54,063 nucleotides of DNA, taken from NCBI GenBank assembly GCA_964058845.1, contig CAXKVR010000086.1, positions 1 to 54,063 on the forward strand, read 5' to 3'. The notes under the pieces are model-generated. The model was not told the origin of the DNA, searched no databases, and saw nothing but the letters and a program-made list of their open reading frames with translations. The stretch is from Carex sylvatica. Taxonomy: Eukaryota; Streptophyta; Magnoliopsida; Poales; Cyperaceae. Both the position numbers and the translations under genes were made by a program. Below, piece by piece: positions 10,739-23,050 of this stretch; position 1 is the stretch's first letter, and every line of letters begins with the position of its first letter.

Positions 10739-13700
10739 TTAATTTCTGCGACCACTCAGCCTAAAATGCAATCCCAATAACCGACCAGATCCCCATGATG
10801 ATGTGCTCCTTCTAGCTGGTTGCACTGCTTCTTCATGCTGGTTAGCTGTACCATATGGGCCTTCTTGCGCTGGGTTAGATGTACCAGATGGCCCTACTTG
10901 GGATGTGCTCCTTCTAGGGGGTTGAACTGCTCCCTCCCTCAGGTGTGCTGTACCGGATGGTCTTGCGCCAGATGTTCTCTTTCATCGCTGGGTAGTACCT
11001 GAAGGCCCTTGCATTCCAACCGCCTCTAGTCCTGCCAGTACTTCTCTCATTGTCTCTCTAAACATCATATTTGCACTTTCATGGTCAGCTATACGGCTTT
11101 TGGCTGTGCTTCGCCGCGACCCTTGCGATCCACTTGCCTCTGCCATAACTCTCTCATTTTCTGCTGCATTTGCTGCGTTATGAGCATCTGCAGCCCAAAT
11201 ATGTTACTTAGTAAGCTATTCAATATTGGAATAAAATATAATCAGGATTGAATGTTACATACCTCGGCTCTTCATGTCAGAAGTGGAACGGTGAGGACGG
11301 TGCCCCATTCGCCTACCTTGCATTTCGTCCATGGTCATTACCTGACGGATGTGTTTTCTTCTACCACGCCGTATCCAATCTGTGTTTGGCTCAATTTCAG
11401 GGGTAGTGGTCGTCGGCCAATCTTCAGGATTGCCATAGGGAATAAACAGTGCATTCCAAGTACTCAGAAGGTAGTCCACCTTATACCAGTGGGCAACAAA
11501 TTGGTCGGGTGACCAGCTATTATGGCGACAAACTGCTAACACATGAGCGCACAGAATTCCAGTTAATTGGATACCTCTACATGTACATTTCACTGCTCTT
11601 TCGGGCTCGAATGTCACGATATACTGGAACCTTATATGAATAATGGACATAGTTCCATTCTGCGTTTGGACTACTGGAACATATTCATTTGGATCCGTGA
11701 CTTCGTACTTACCTTCGCCGTGCGAGTATGGGATGACATCCATTTTTGTACCTTTCTCCCATCGTTTGGCAAGCTTAACATGTACCCGTTTGAAAAAAGA
11801 CTTTTCTGCATTACTTTGCTCCGTCGCTGCCTGTCGCCGCTGAACAAACCACCTATTGCACTTGTAGAATGTCTCCTCCACAAGTGCAGCCACGGGCAAC
11901 ATTTGGCTCTCCTTGAAGACAGCATTCAGGGACTCGGAACTGTTTGTTGTCATGATACCAAATCGGTGTCCTCCATCACAGGTCTGAAAATTTTTATCAA
12001 AATTTGACGGCTCCATGACGTCATTAGTACGTACTTTGCCCACTCTCCTCAGAAAAGCATTACACCTCGGATTTTTCTGCAATAGAACAAAGCAAAATTA
12101 GACAAAATGTATATAAAAGTAACAAAATAATATAAATAGATAATATCATACATACCGAGGCAAAATCTTCGAACATCTCTTTCAGCCTTCTTGGCTTCTT
12201 CTTCCTGGCTCCTTGTTTGAACCTAGTTCCGTACCATTTGTCCTTCCCACACGCCTGGACCAGGTTGTCAGCAACATGCTGGATACAATATCTGTGCACA
12301 AAATTATCCGTGTCCCATCCGTATTCAGGTTTCAATGCAGCTTTGATACCCTTGTGTTAGTCTAATATAACACATCCGAATCTATTAACACGAATCACAT
12401 TAATCCTAAGCCATTGTAAGAAAAAACTCCAATTCTCTTCATTCTCTTTATGCACAATTGCAAATGCTAGAGGCAGCAATTGGTTCTCTGCATCATAGCC
12501 GCAAGCCATCAAAAGTCTGCCCTCATACCGCCCAGAAAGGAAGGCTGCATCTATACTGATCACCGGTCTCAAGTAATTAAATACGGTGATGCATGGTCCG
12601 TAAGCCCATGCCACGGCCTTGAATTTTTGAACACCTTCCTTGACCAGTCTTGTATTTTTATCGATGCTCGGACTGGTCAGAAATTGGTACCTCGAGCCTG
12701 GATTCTTGTCACATATCCTGATAAGTAATAGTTTCATAAAATTATATAACTCTTCCCAACTCCCAAATTGTCGGGATACTGCAATCTCACGACCTTTCCA
12801 AAGTTTGTTGTACTTCGGAGTTATACTGCCAAACCTAACCCTCACGCAGTGTGCCACGCTCCGGATGCTCATAGTGGGGTCTTCCTTAATGCTGCTCTCG
12901 ATGATATCTGCGATGATTGATGCCATGAGTTGTGCATGGTCAGTTCTGGTGTACTCAGACGTGCATGTGTGAGGCGTGTCTTGCTCAGTTATCATCCATG
13001 TATCTCCATGATTTGTTGCTCTTGCCTTCAGTTTGAAACGATAACCCGAAGTGTTGCATCTAATTTCTAGCCGAGATGTGTCACTTCTCTTCGTATATGT
13101 CTCCTTGTTCTTGTCAACATGGTACTCTATGATCTTTTTTATCAGTTGCTTTTTATTTATAAAGTATTGGCTTTTTATTCAATCCGACAACCATAGTAAG
13201 AAATATCTGCTTCTCGAAAAGCAGATGTGTCATTGAAGTTTACAAACGGGTGAGTCTCAGAACGGCCACTTAACGACATATTCTCTCTATTTTGCCTCAC
13301 AGTGGGCTGTGTGTATTCTTCTTCATCTTCTTCATCTCCTTCATCATTAATGTCCCAGTCTCCTTCCTCCCATTCATCCCCAGTTTGCAGATTCTCCTCC
13401 GGTACCTCGTTTATAAATTCAAATTCCGACTCGTTTGGATCTTCCTGTACTAATGGCGATCTGGGGTGAGGATTTGGTTCAGGCCCAGGTAAGGATGAAA
13501 GGTGGAATTTGTACTCGTGGTGGGATAAAAGGTGGAGATTGGGGTGAATTACTGTATATTTCTGGTTCCGGTTCTGGTACTGGCATTGGGATAAAAGGAG
13601 TGTGTGGTTCATAATTTGGTTGATAAATTTCTGCAACCGAATTTTTGCCTGAACTTCCAGCCCCTGACTCTCCGCGAATTCTGCATGCAAAAACTTCCAA

Positions 13701-13984
13701 TAATGATTCGCCGGACCTCAAAACCTGCGCGATCAGGCCTCTCAATGCCCCGTCATCTCCCAATGCGATTCTGACATACTTTCTTCATGGACTATTCGGG
13801 CCATTATTTCTAATTTCCAACGATTCCTATTGTAGCCGCTCACTTCATAAATAAGCGATTGCAACTGCTCAAATGATAAATTTTCATCAACCCAATACGT
13901 ATTTACTGGAGGTTTGGAGTAATGTGCCCCATTCTGGTCAAAAATGAATTTCCCTCCAAAATGTATTGAAATTCCAATAGGCAT
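10739..13984 (-). pseudogene. MuDR-type transposase pseudogene (copy 1)
   Basis: It is homologous along its length to the intact transposase at 50107-53396, with the same three-exon layout. Exon 2 is 12076-11263 (814 nt, as in copy 2) and exon 3 starts at 11187. Recognisable parts are the N-terminal FGGKF region from ATG 13984, an acidic/proline-rich linker, the DNA-binding region, the DDE core (SIDAAFLSGRYEG) and the SWIM zinc finger (CTC...CAH). Lesions: several frame changes in exon 1 between about 13760 and 13000, including an apparent 16-bp deletion near 13170; an in-frame TAA after ILD near 12357; and an in-frame TGA in exon 3 at 10982-10984. It cannot make a full transposase. Confidence 0.88.
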
Positions 13985-13988
13985 GGCC

Positions 13989-14362
13989 AATAAACTACAT
14001 TCGTAAATGGTAAATATTTTGTCAGTATACTGATTTCAATTGTGAACAGTTGTCAATAATAGTAAACATTAGTATATGAACAGTACATACGTACATGAGC
14101 AGTAGATAAACAGTATATGAACGTAAATACACAGTTTATAAACAGTAAATACTTATATGAACGGTAAATACGTATATGAACAGTAAATACGTATATAAAC
14201 ATTAAATGAACAGTGAATACGTATATGAACAGTAAAGACGTATATGAAAAGTATAAACGTATATGCAGAGTATATGAACAGTAAATAAAAATATAAATAT
14301 GAACAGTACATACGAATATAAATAGTAAATACGTAAATGAACAATTGCAGAAAAAAAAATAC
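13989..14362 (-). repeat. Leader intron with short degenerate tandem repeats (copy 1)
   Basis: Units of about 15-25 bp built from GTATATGAACAGTAAATAC recur from about 14060 to 14345. On minus, a donor (CAG/GTATTT, GT at 14362-14361) and an acceptor (TGTAG before TTTATTGGCC) bracket the array just upstream of the transposase ATG. It is probably a 5'-UTR intron. The same organisation is seen in copy 2. Confidence 0.6.
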
Positions 14363-14498
14363 CTGATTTAGCAGCTGAACAGTAACTACTTTCTCCTTCT
14401 CCTCTCATTCTCTTCCTCCTCCTTCTCCTTCTCTTTTTCTCCTTCTCTCTTTCGGATTTTCTCTCTCTCGTAATTCATCTGATAGATTTATAGTGTTA

Positions 14499-14667
14499 TA
14501 TTAAAAAAAAAAAAAAAAAAGTCTGGCCCGTGGAATTTTTTCACGGTCCGGATTAATTTAGTCGGGCCGTGGAAAATATCCACGGGCGGGGTATTTTTAT
14601 AAAAAAATCAAAACAGTGGTTATTTTTAATAAAATCATTTTATTTTGGGTAAAAATAAAATTGTCGG
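14499..14667. repeat. Terminal and subterminal region of MULE copy 1
   Basis: A poly-A run is followed by two hairpin-capable blocks (GGCCCGTGGA...CACGGTCC and GGGCCGTGG...CCACGGGC) and an AT-rich terminus whose end reads CCGACAATTTTA on minus. The layout matches the right end of copy 2, but the hairpin sequences differ, so the two copies belong to different subfamilies. Confidence 0.7.
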
Positions 14668-15016
14668 CCTCAGTTCTTCAAATGAAAAAGAAGAATATAA
14701 TCAATTGAAGACTATTGCTTGTTCAACGAACAAAATTCAACTTAATTTGTTCGTTAGTGCTCTGATAACAGTCAGTTTCAGGCCAGCTAATTTTGTCAAA
14801 CAATATTGAACTGATAAACTCAGCATGTAGGCCTTGTGTGATATTTCAAGCCACATAAAATCAATAATTAAGATGCCAAAACAAATGGTTATTTCATTTC
14901 TTAAAACCAGATTATCTGAGTCGTCCATCTTTATTGCCAATTGCAAATCTCAAACCCTCCTTAAAATCAACGGTTGAAATCTGTTAGAGAAGACAGATCT
15001 CTTCATGCTAAGTACA
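14668..15016. other. Flank between two MULEs, no gene seen
   Basis: Ordinary AT-rich sequence. A 69-codon minus frame crosses it without recognisable similarity. I see no promoter, RNA gene or repeat. Confidence 0.6.
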
Positions 15017-15025
15017 CTATGTTTA

Positions 15026-16127
15026 CCGAAATTTTTATAAATACCCAAAAAAAATATAAAATTACGGAATCTACTCACTGTTTGAATGAAATTCGAAAAA
15101 TGCCCAATTCGGTTATCCAATAACCGGATTTGAGACAAATTTCCAGTCAACAGATTCCCAGACTCAAAACAATAAATCCGGTTAACCATTAACCGGAAAT
15201 TTTTTTTTTATTTAAAAAAAAAAAACACATTTCCGGTTAATGGTGCACCGGTTTTAGTTTTTAGTTTTTTTTTTTTTTTCAACAGAAATTTTTTTTTAAA
15301 CAAAATTTTTTTTTATTAAAATATTAGAAATGTTGAATATATTTCTTTGAAAATAGATGGAATACAATATAATTTGATTTATTAGAAAGACTGCAACAAA
15401 TAACTCGGATCAATATTTTTCAGGTCGGATTTTTCGCGGCTGTAAGAAAAATTAATATATTTCTTTATGTGTTATTGGGAAAAAATAAAAATGCTTAGAT
15501 TCTGAGTTATTGATCCCGGTTCAAAAGTCACTTCTAGGTAATCCAGAAAATATTGTGATCTTTTTAGTAAATTTAATTTATTAAAAGTTGTATCTATTTT
15601 TAAAAAAAATAAAAACTTTAATTTATTTAATGGTTGTTATTCAAAAAGAATTCTCAAAATAGATACAAATTTTAATAAATTAAATGTACTAGAAATATCA
15701 CAATATTTTCTGGATTACCTAGAAGTGACTTTTGAACTGGGATCAATAACTCAGAATCTAAGCATTTTTATTTTTTTTCCCAATAACACATAAAAAAATA
15801 TATTAATTTTTCTTACAGCCGCGAAAAATTCGGCCTGAAAAATATTGATCCGGGTTATTTGTTGCAGTCTTTCTAATAAATCAAATTATATTGTATTCCA
15901 TCTATTTTCGAAGAAATATATTCAACATTTCTAATATTTTAATACAAAAAATAAAAAAAATAAAAAATTCTGTTGAAAAAAAAAAAAAAATCCGGTGAAT
16001 GGTTAACTAGAAATTTGTCCCAAATCCGGTTATTCGATAACCGGATTGGGCATTTTTCGAATTTCATTCAAACAGTGGGTAGATTCCGTAATTTTATATT
16101 TTTTTTGGGTATTTATAAAAATTTCGG
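15026..16127. mobile_element. Foldback-type non-autonomous MULE with long inverted arms
   Basis: Two arms of roughly 500-590 bp are inverted copies of each other (left about 15026-15615, right about 15650-16127) with a short centre. The ends are CCGAAATTTTTATAAATACC and its complement. A perfect 9-bp direct repeat, CTATGTTTA, flanks the element (15017-15025 and 16128-16136), as expected for Mutator-like transposition. It has no coding capacity. The terminal bases resemble those of the two large MULEs in this window, so their transposase could have moved it (inference). Confidence 0.88.
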
Positions 16128-16136
16128 CTATGTTTA

Positions 16137-18385
16137 TTAGGAAAATAATTTTGGTTAAAAGAAATATAATATATTTACTATGAATATAATTTTAGCCGTT
16201 TTGCAAATAGCATGATCATTATTATGACCTGAAGAATCAGTAAAAGAAGTGACAATCCGTTGCTTTCAGGGGCGGACCCATGTACATTTAGGGGTGGCGG
16301 TTGTTTTTCTAGATTTTGAGTTTTAGTGGAGATCTGAATGTTCCGATCGACTTTGTCTTCCTCCTGTACAAAATCGCTCAAACTAGTAACTCGTTCATTT
16401 ACAACTTGAGTCAGTTTCAACTCAAGTTGGTTGACTCGTTTAATAAATGAATTGAGTTTGAGCATACCCCAATTCGCTCATTAACAACTCGAGTTGGAGT
16501 ATAGGCTCATTTACAGTCCTACCCCCTGGAATTCTTTTTGCCCTCTCTGAATGTTTTATTTGTAATTCAGATTAAATTTAGAGTTAAAATTAAAATAATT
16601 TTTTTGAATTATAATTGATAATTAGAATTATAAGTTAAAAAATCAGAAATTATAAGTAAGAATATTAGAAAGTATAAATTAAAGTATTATTTTTTATTGA
16701 ATATCTAATTAGTTAATCAATTTAAATCTGATTCGATATTTTTTTACCTTTAACGAAAATCCTAGATACTCCCAAATTGCTTTGTCATATAATTATGAAT
16801 TCTAAATTAAACTCTCAGTTCACAATCCATAATTCACAAAGCACGAAAAGTCAGTATTCCTCGTAACATACTTCCATGTGGTAAGGGAGCGATGCACACA
16901 AATATTCAAAGATTATGAATACGGTTGTCGGATCTCATGATTTCGATACAGGAACAATGGAGTCAGGAGGCGGTTTCAGTAGTTACAAAATATTGGTAGA
17001 ATATATATATATATTTTTTTGGTGAATCAAAGCAAAATAGCGGATAGAGATTTAAAAAAATCACAGTACGACACGGCACGCGTATCGGTCACATACTGTG
17101 ATTTGCGTATGTATCCTGTGTCCCGTGTCTTGACTCGCATTATCCGTGACTATTTTTCGAAAATTTGACAAGACAGTCCATGCGAAAAATTTGATCACGA
17201 CAAATGGTCACACCAATTACGTTTAATTATGATCGTTAGATCTTGATCAAATGGTGAATTTTAAATAAACTAACCTAAATTATGAAAAAAATATAGTTGT
17301 ACATGACTAAATGTGACAAACGTGAGCACTCATGTGTGGTCATGGCCTGACCAACGTGTTATGAGTTATGACCATTCACATGTTCTGACCAACGTGTTAT
17401 GACCATTCACATATTCTGACCATCCTTCTAAATTTGATCATAGCACAACACATATAAATCTCCTTGTAAATATTACTTTTTATTTTATTTAATACAAAAA
17501 TGTCGGAGGGCACCTTGTCCCTGACCTTCAAAAAAAAAAAAACACATATAAATCTGAATTGATTACAGTACGTGAGTCAAGTCACAACACAGTACATATT
17601 TAGATTCCTATAACGTACCTCTTTTTCTGAGTAAACTAGCAAATCATATCGCGTATCTTTTATTCTTTCTTTTATAAGAATCAGTTTGAGTTAATTTTTT
17701 TTCTACTAAACGGTGAATTAAATTCAAAAATAAATCTTATTTTCATTCAAAAATAGACACAAGTATAAAATATTATTGGATCATAAAAAAAATTGACACT
17801 CAACCCTCTTTAGATCGGTCTATGAGTGGAATTACAGCTCAGCCACAGAGATAATCTTCATGATAATTTTGATTTTTATTAAATTCTCCTACTTGTTTTG
17901 GAGCAGCACATGGAGAACTTACCTAATTTAGATATGATTTGTAACATGACTTGTGTAACAAACCATTCTTCAATCAAATAGAGGTGACCTCTGTTTTATT
18001 AAAAATAAAATAAAAATAAACTTGCATCAGTTTACTAGGTCTCAGAACCTTCCGAGCAAATTAACCAGCAGTACTTGGAACATGATATCTGCAAAAGAAC
18101 AGAATTGAAACATTGACCTACAAAATTACCTACTTAACAGGAGAAATGATCGATGCAAAAGCAACACGTGGAGATTGTGGAGATCGATTGACTTGCTGGG
18201 TACCACCAACTGAAGCAAGTCGATCAATTAATTACCAGCAAAAGAGGGGTCTTCCGCTAGCCTCGTATAATTTGTCTACTAACATACAAATAATCGAATA
18301 TACATGCAACAATCAATCTCCATCCCAGCTGTTAATGTTGGAAAAAAAAAGCATTGGTGTGAAAGCCCTTTTATGCTCTTCCGGC
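16137..18385. other. Gene-free AT-rich stretch with small repeats
   Basis: No gene is supported. A GGGGCGGACCC word at 16268 resembles termini common in plant hAT-like repeats, but no partner end was found. Two direct copies of a short CTGACCAACGTGTTATG unit lie near 17347-17405. A nearly complementary pair at about 18182-18234 could form a hairpin. A 91-codon plus frame at 18113 has no recognisable product. Confidence 0.5.
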
Positions 18386-18560
18386 TAGGGCTGCACAAAA
18401 AGTTTGTAGTTTGTGATTTGATTTGAGTTTGATTTAAAAAAAATTCAATTTAAAATTAGTTTGTTCTAAAATAAATTAAACAGTTCGAATCTTATTCAAA
18501 TCAAACTCAAATTAGGTATAATTTATTCAAAATTAATTCGCAAACTATTTAGGTTCGAAT
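18386..18560. repeat. Degenerate TAGGGCTGCA-type short repeat, partial
   Basis: It starts TAGGGCTGCACAAAAAGTTT and continues with repeated GTTTG/AATTTGATTC-type words, like the related unit at 18876-19057. The matching right end is not clear. Confidence 0.35.
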
Positions 18561-18875
18561 CTCAAATAATGCAACTAATGGATTCAACCATCAATCTTAA
18601 ATAATGCAGGAACCAAACTTATATCAAAGCTCAAAATTATTAATATAATGATAACTTATAATAGAAAAATATTTCAACAACGTAACATATTAACAATGGA
18701 ATAAATTTTATTTGACTAGGTCCATACTGTGATTTTAATCAATCTAGCAGTGTATAAGGTAAGGAAATCTTGAGCTGGCCTATAATCCATCAGTGTGAAT
18801 TTGTGAAAGGTAAAATAAAACTGTGTGAATTTTGTTTCGCGATAAGAAAACTAATGCATAAACTACCAGTATAAC

Positions 18876-19057
18876 TAGGGCTATCAAAAAAATTATAGTT
18901 CGTAATTCGATTGACTTCGATTCAAAAAATTTGTAGTTCGCAATTAATTTGATTCAAATATAGTTCGTTCTGAAACAAATCAAACCAGTTCAGTTCAAAT
19001 CTTATTCAAACTCAAACTATAATAAGTTTGATTCGATTTGATTCGTTTGCAACCCTA
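18876..19057. repeat. Short TAGGGCT...AACCCTA inverted-terminus repeat
   Basis: About 180 bp bounded by TAGGGCTATC and GCAACCCTA and filled with degenerate TTCGATTTGATTC words in both orientations. It is probably a small non-autonomous DNA element. No clear target duplication was seen. Confidence 0.4.
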
Positions 19058-19289
19058 CTCCCGGCCCATAATTATATTAACTAAAGCACAACCGAATTAT
19101 AAAATCTTGATAAATAGTTCAAATTAAAATACACAATATGTAATAATTGAGAATTGAATTCAGGTCTTCACCTACACAAAAAAAACTCTAATCACTTAAC
19201 TAATAAAAAATTAATATTTTAAAAGCACTGAACTATATAAAATATTTTAAAATAAATAAATAAAACTAAATTTCAATATACATAATTAG

Positions 19290-19694
19290 GATTTGGCTAC
19301 GGTGGTATGGGTTGCGTAGAGGGCTACGGTGCTACGGCTCAATATTCGAGTTTTTAAAATTTTAACGGTCGATCCGAACCGTTCATCTTGTTCTCCATAT
19401 TAATATATGTTTAGAGACCAAATTTTACATTTTTTTGAATTTTTTAAACTATTTTTTCGATAGATAGAAAATCACTTGATCTAAAACATTATGCACCATT
19501 TAGATATTTAATTTTTTACCTATCTAAAAAAATGGTAAAAAATTTCCAAAAAGATGTAAAATTTGGTCTCAAAACACATATTAATATGGAGAACAAGATG
19601 AACGGTTCGAATCGACCGTTAGGATTTTAAAAACTTGAATATTAAGCCATAGCACCGTAGTTCTCTATGCAACCCATAGCACAGTAGCCAAATC
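19290..19694. mobile_element. Palindromic MITE (GGAGACCAAATTTTACAT core), member 1
   Basis: The ends are inverted copies (GATTTGGCTACGG... and ...AGTAGCCAAATC). The inner halves are also inverted: CCATATTAATAT/AGACCAAATTTTACA on the left and TGTAAAATTTGGTCT/ATATTAATATGG on the right. There is no coding capacity. The core recurs in at least six other places in this window. Confidence 0.7.
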
Positions 19695-19721
19695 TTACAT
19701 AATTAATATAATTAAAATCAC

Positions 19722-20074
19722 ATAGTACCGTAGCCCTCTAACGGTTGATCCGAACCATTCATATTGTTCTCCATATTAATATGTGTTTGGAGACCAAATT
19801 TTACATTTTTTGAAAATTGTTTACTATTTTTTTCGATAGATAGAAAATCAGTTGATCTAAAGAATTCTGCACCATTCAGATATTTAATTTTTTACCTATC
19901 TAAAAAAATAGTAAAAGTTTTCTTAAAAATATAAAATTTGGTCTCCAAACACATATTAATATGGAGAATAAGATGAACGGTTTGAATCAACCATTAGAAT
20001 TTTAAAAACTTAAATATTGAGCCATAACACCGTAGCTCTCTATGCAACCCATAACACCGTACCGTAGCCAAATC
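19722..20074. mobile_element. Palindromic MITE, member 2 (left end truncated)
   Basis: This is a close copy of the element at 19290-19694, lacking its outermost left end. The sequence after each copy (TACATAATTAATATAATTAA) is the same, so the pair probably arose by tandem duplication including flanking DNA. Confidence 0.65.
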
Positions 20075-22080
20075 CTACATAATTAATATAATTAAAATTA
20101 CATATTGACTTAGTCATTTTTGACAAAGACTTAAATCCGGCTCTGTATAAAATAAATGCGCATCAGAAAAAATAATATTTCTTCCTTTTATATTTTAAGT
20201 TTTTGCTTTGCTCCCTAAATTTTTATAATATTTCTTCCATCGCCAGTTGAGACGAGAAGTTTCGCTCTGGATATGCGAAATCAAGTTTTGCATTTATCCT
20301 TGCTGCTTTCAACTATCAATCTTTTATTTAAATTTCAGCCATCAGATCAAATTATTGCCAGCCATTCAAATCAGACGTCTATCCAGTTGTATTAAACTCA
20401 TTAATTTGATGCTCCTAGACCAATCTTGACCATCCATTTTATATCAGAATATTTCAATTATTCTGATCTCATACTAATATATATTTTTTGGATAATTACT
20501 CTCTCTTGGCATTGAACCAGAGAGTATGGTAGTGTTGTAAATAATGGTATGCGCTTATCGGACGGACATATTATTATCAAGCGACTAATCGGAATTATGC
20601 GGACTATTAATCTTTTTCATCAAAATTATGTGTATCTGTTCGTATTAAAAATAATTTATTTAACTCATCAAATGTATCAATTATACTTAATTTAACATAG
20701 TTTTATTATTATAACATAACATTAAGCTTATTTTCTTCTTAACAAGCATACACACTTTATATGTGTAACTAACACATTTATTTAATGCATAAATAAATTT
20801 TTAAAATTAAGTTTTTTCAAATACCAATACCATATTATTTGACATAAATGAAATATTTCAACATAAAATCACTAAATTTAGTATATGATAACAACTTAAT
20901 TTCACATATGAACATGTTGTACTAAGTGAAAAAAATTACATCAGTAAGTAAAAAAGATATATGTTATATAAATAATATTAAAATTAATCAATTTCAAAGT
21001 AAGAAAAAAATATAAAACATATTGGATGTATATCTCAGCACAAAAGAAACTACAACCCATAATTTATGAAACTTATTATCACATACTGTCATAGAAAAAA
21101 AAACATAAATAAACATAAATAAATGGAATAATTGAGAATAATCGGCCAATTAATAAGAAAATTTTACAAACAAATTATCAATTAGTGCATTCGTAATGGT
21201 TTGACCACGATTAATGATTAAACGGGCGTTCAGTCTTTAAAGCCATTTTTTACAACACTGAAATAGGGTAAGTAAAGATTTAACAGAGCAATTTTAGCTT
21301 CATATAGCACACCCGGACTATAAAATGAAAATTGTTTTGTACATGATTCATGCGCTGCTTTAAGTCAAAACTACTCCGTTAAAATCTTGACCTGGGTAGC
21401 ATGTCATAAAGCTAAAACGAAAGAAAAACAACAACAATAATAATAATAATTTCTGAAAACTGACCTGATTCTGATTGAATCCGACCAGAGTCGACAAAAT
21501 ATTGTGTTGCCTCGTCAAAAGAAGCAAAAACAGAAACACAATCTCCGTCACCGTCAGTTATTATTTTCAAAATGGAGGCTGAGGCCCACTGTCAGGACCC
21601 ACGAATAAGACACATGGATTTTTTTCCAACTTGCGATTTTTCTTCTTTTTCTTTTTCTTTGTAGCTTGTGATGTGGATTGTAGCCGAAGTTTTACCCAGT
21701 CATAACTCATAAGGTACTCATAACCCGTCGTTGTGGTACTTATTTCTTCTTCAACGGTACTCTAGAAGGTAAGAGCCTCACAGGAAGAAAATTACTTGGG
21801 CCGTGCCTTGCGCGCAAGTGTCATGGACCAATTTAAGTTGGAGATATATTAATCAAATAAAAGTATTTTTGTATTTATATGTATTAAATTAGTTTTATTC
21901 GAATTTTAAGTTTCTTATGTGACACTTAAAATTGTTATTATTCCTTCTCTCTCCGTATGAATGCACACCTTAGTGCGGAGAAGTCAGAAGATTCTTAATT
22001 TAAGTCCATTATCTTAAGCTTACTAAATTTTTTAGTTCAGAATTTCTGAAAAAAGATATAATTTGATCAAATAAATAAAA
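20075..22080. other. Gene-free AT-rich stretch
   Basis: I found no gene, RNA gene or transposon end that I can support. Short open frames on both strands (for example minus 21551-21360) are low-complexity or without similarity. Confidence 0.5.
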
Positions 22081-22089
22081 TTCATAAAT

Positions 22090-22515
22090 GAGGAGGGATT
22101 CAATTACACCATTTTATGGTGACACATTTTGACACCATATTTTTATAAGTCATTTTTGCGATTTTAAAATTCAAATAGTCGATCCAAAGTGTTCAACGTG
22201 ATGTCCATATTAAAATGTGCTTGGACACCAAATTTTACATTATTTGGAAATTTATTGCTATTTATTTAATTTTTTAAAATTATTGTTTTTCAATGGTCCA
22301 AAATTATCTGAAAACAACAATTTTGTACACATCTTAATAAATACTAAAATAATTCAAAAAAAAAATGTAAAATTTGATCTCCAAGCACATTTTAATATGG
22401 AGATCACGTTGAACAATTCAGATCGTCTGTTTGAAATTTAAAATCACAAAAATAACTTATAAAAATATGATGTCAAGATGTGTCATCATAAAATGGTGTA
22501 ATTGAATCCCTCCTC
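22090..22515. mobile_element. Palindromic MITE with perfect 9-bp target duplication, member 3
   Basis: The terminal inverted repeats are GAGGAGGGATTCAATTACAC and its complement. The direct repeat TTCATAAAT flanks it at 22081-22089 and 22516-22524. The interior carries the shared ACCAAATTTTACAT / ATGTAAAATTTGATCTCC palindrome. The 9-bp duplication points to a Mutator-type mover. Confidence 0.85.
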
Positions 22516-22884
22516 TTCATAAATAATAAATTAGTAACTGTTTGTGACGTCCTATTTTGAGGAGTATATATCTCTTAAATTCAAATCAATAATAATTCTA
22601 CAACATCAACATGCCTTATTAGAGTTCTAATATATAGTTTTGTCTAAACTAATTAATCTAAACATGATCATGTATCGAATATTAGAATTAAATTAATTGT
22701 CAGATGATTACAATTTGACTTCATTATTGTCATCATTATTATTTGCAACATCGTACTTTTCCATGGGCGATTTATATTTCCTAAATGGGGTTATGTTTTT
22801 CATTTTTTTTTTCTAATTGCACACGTCGAAGTGCTACCGAAAGCATATTGGTTAATCTCTATATAACGATGTCAATCTCTATAC

Positions 22885-23003
22885 CGAAAGCATATTGGTA
22901 AAATTTGAACTGCAAGTTGGACGGTTTGGATCGATTGTTTGGACTTTAAAAATGTAGGGTGTAATCCGGTGTCACAAAAAAGGGTGTAAGTGGATCCCTC
23001 CGC
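22885..23003. mobile_element. MITE fragment, right half only
   Basis: A fragment of the same family ending GTGGATCCCTCC. It keeps the GGTTTGGATCGATTGTTTGG block but lacks the left half. It is followed by (AT)n and (GA)n runs at about 23004-23047. Confidence 0.5.
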
Positions 23004-23050
23004 ATATATATATATATAGAGAGAGAGAGAAAGAGAGAGAGAGAGATATA

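Larger units (their letters stand above)
9750..14667. mobile_element. MULE copy 1, remnant (PMD 3' end plus transposase pseudogene)
   Basis: The gene order and orientation match copy 2 at 43940-54063: the end of a PMD gene on plus, then a MuDR-type transposase on minus, a leader intron with short repeats, a poly-A run, hairpin-bearing subterminal DNA and a terminus. The right terminus read on minus is CCGACAATTTTATTTTTACC, comparable to CCGACATTTTTAAAAATACC in copy 2. The left part lies beyond the gypsy insertion, outside the window. The expected 9-bp target duplication would be cctcagttc (14668-14676), but its partner is not visible. Confidence 0.85.

Noticed and set aside
11449..12972. Plus-strand frames across the copy 1 transposase, and the matching ones at 50342-52658
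   Set aside because: They are shadows of the transposase exons on the other strand.
16178..16465. 95-codon minus frame
   Set aside because: It crosses a GGGGCGGACCC repeat word. Its composition is that of translated intergenic DNA and no domain was seen.
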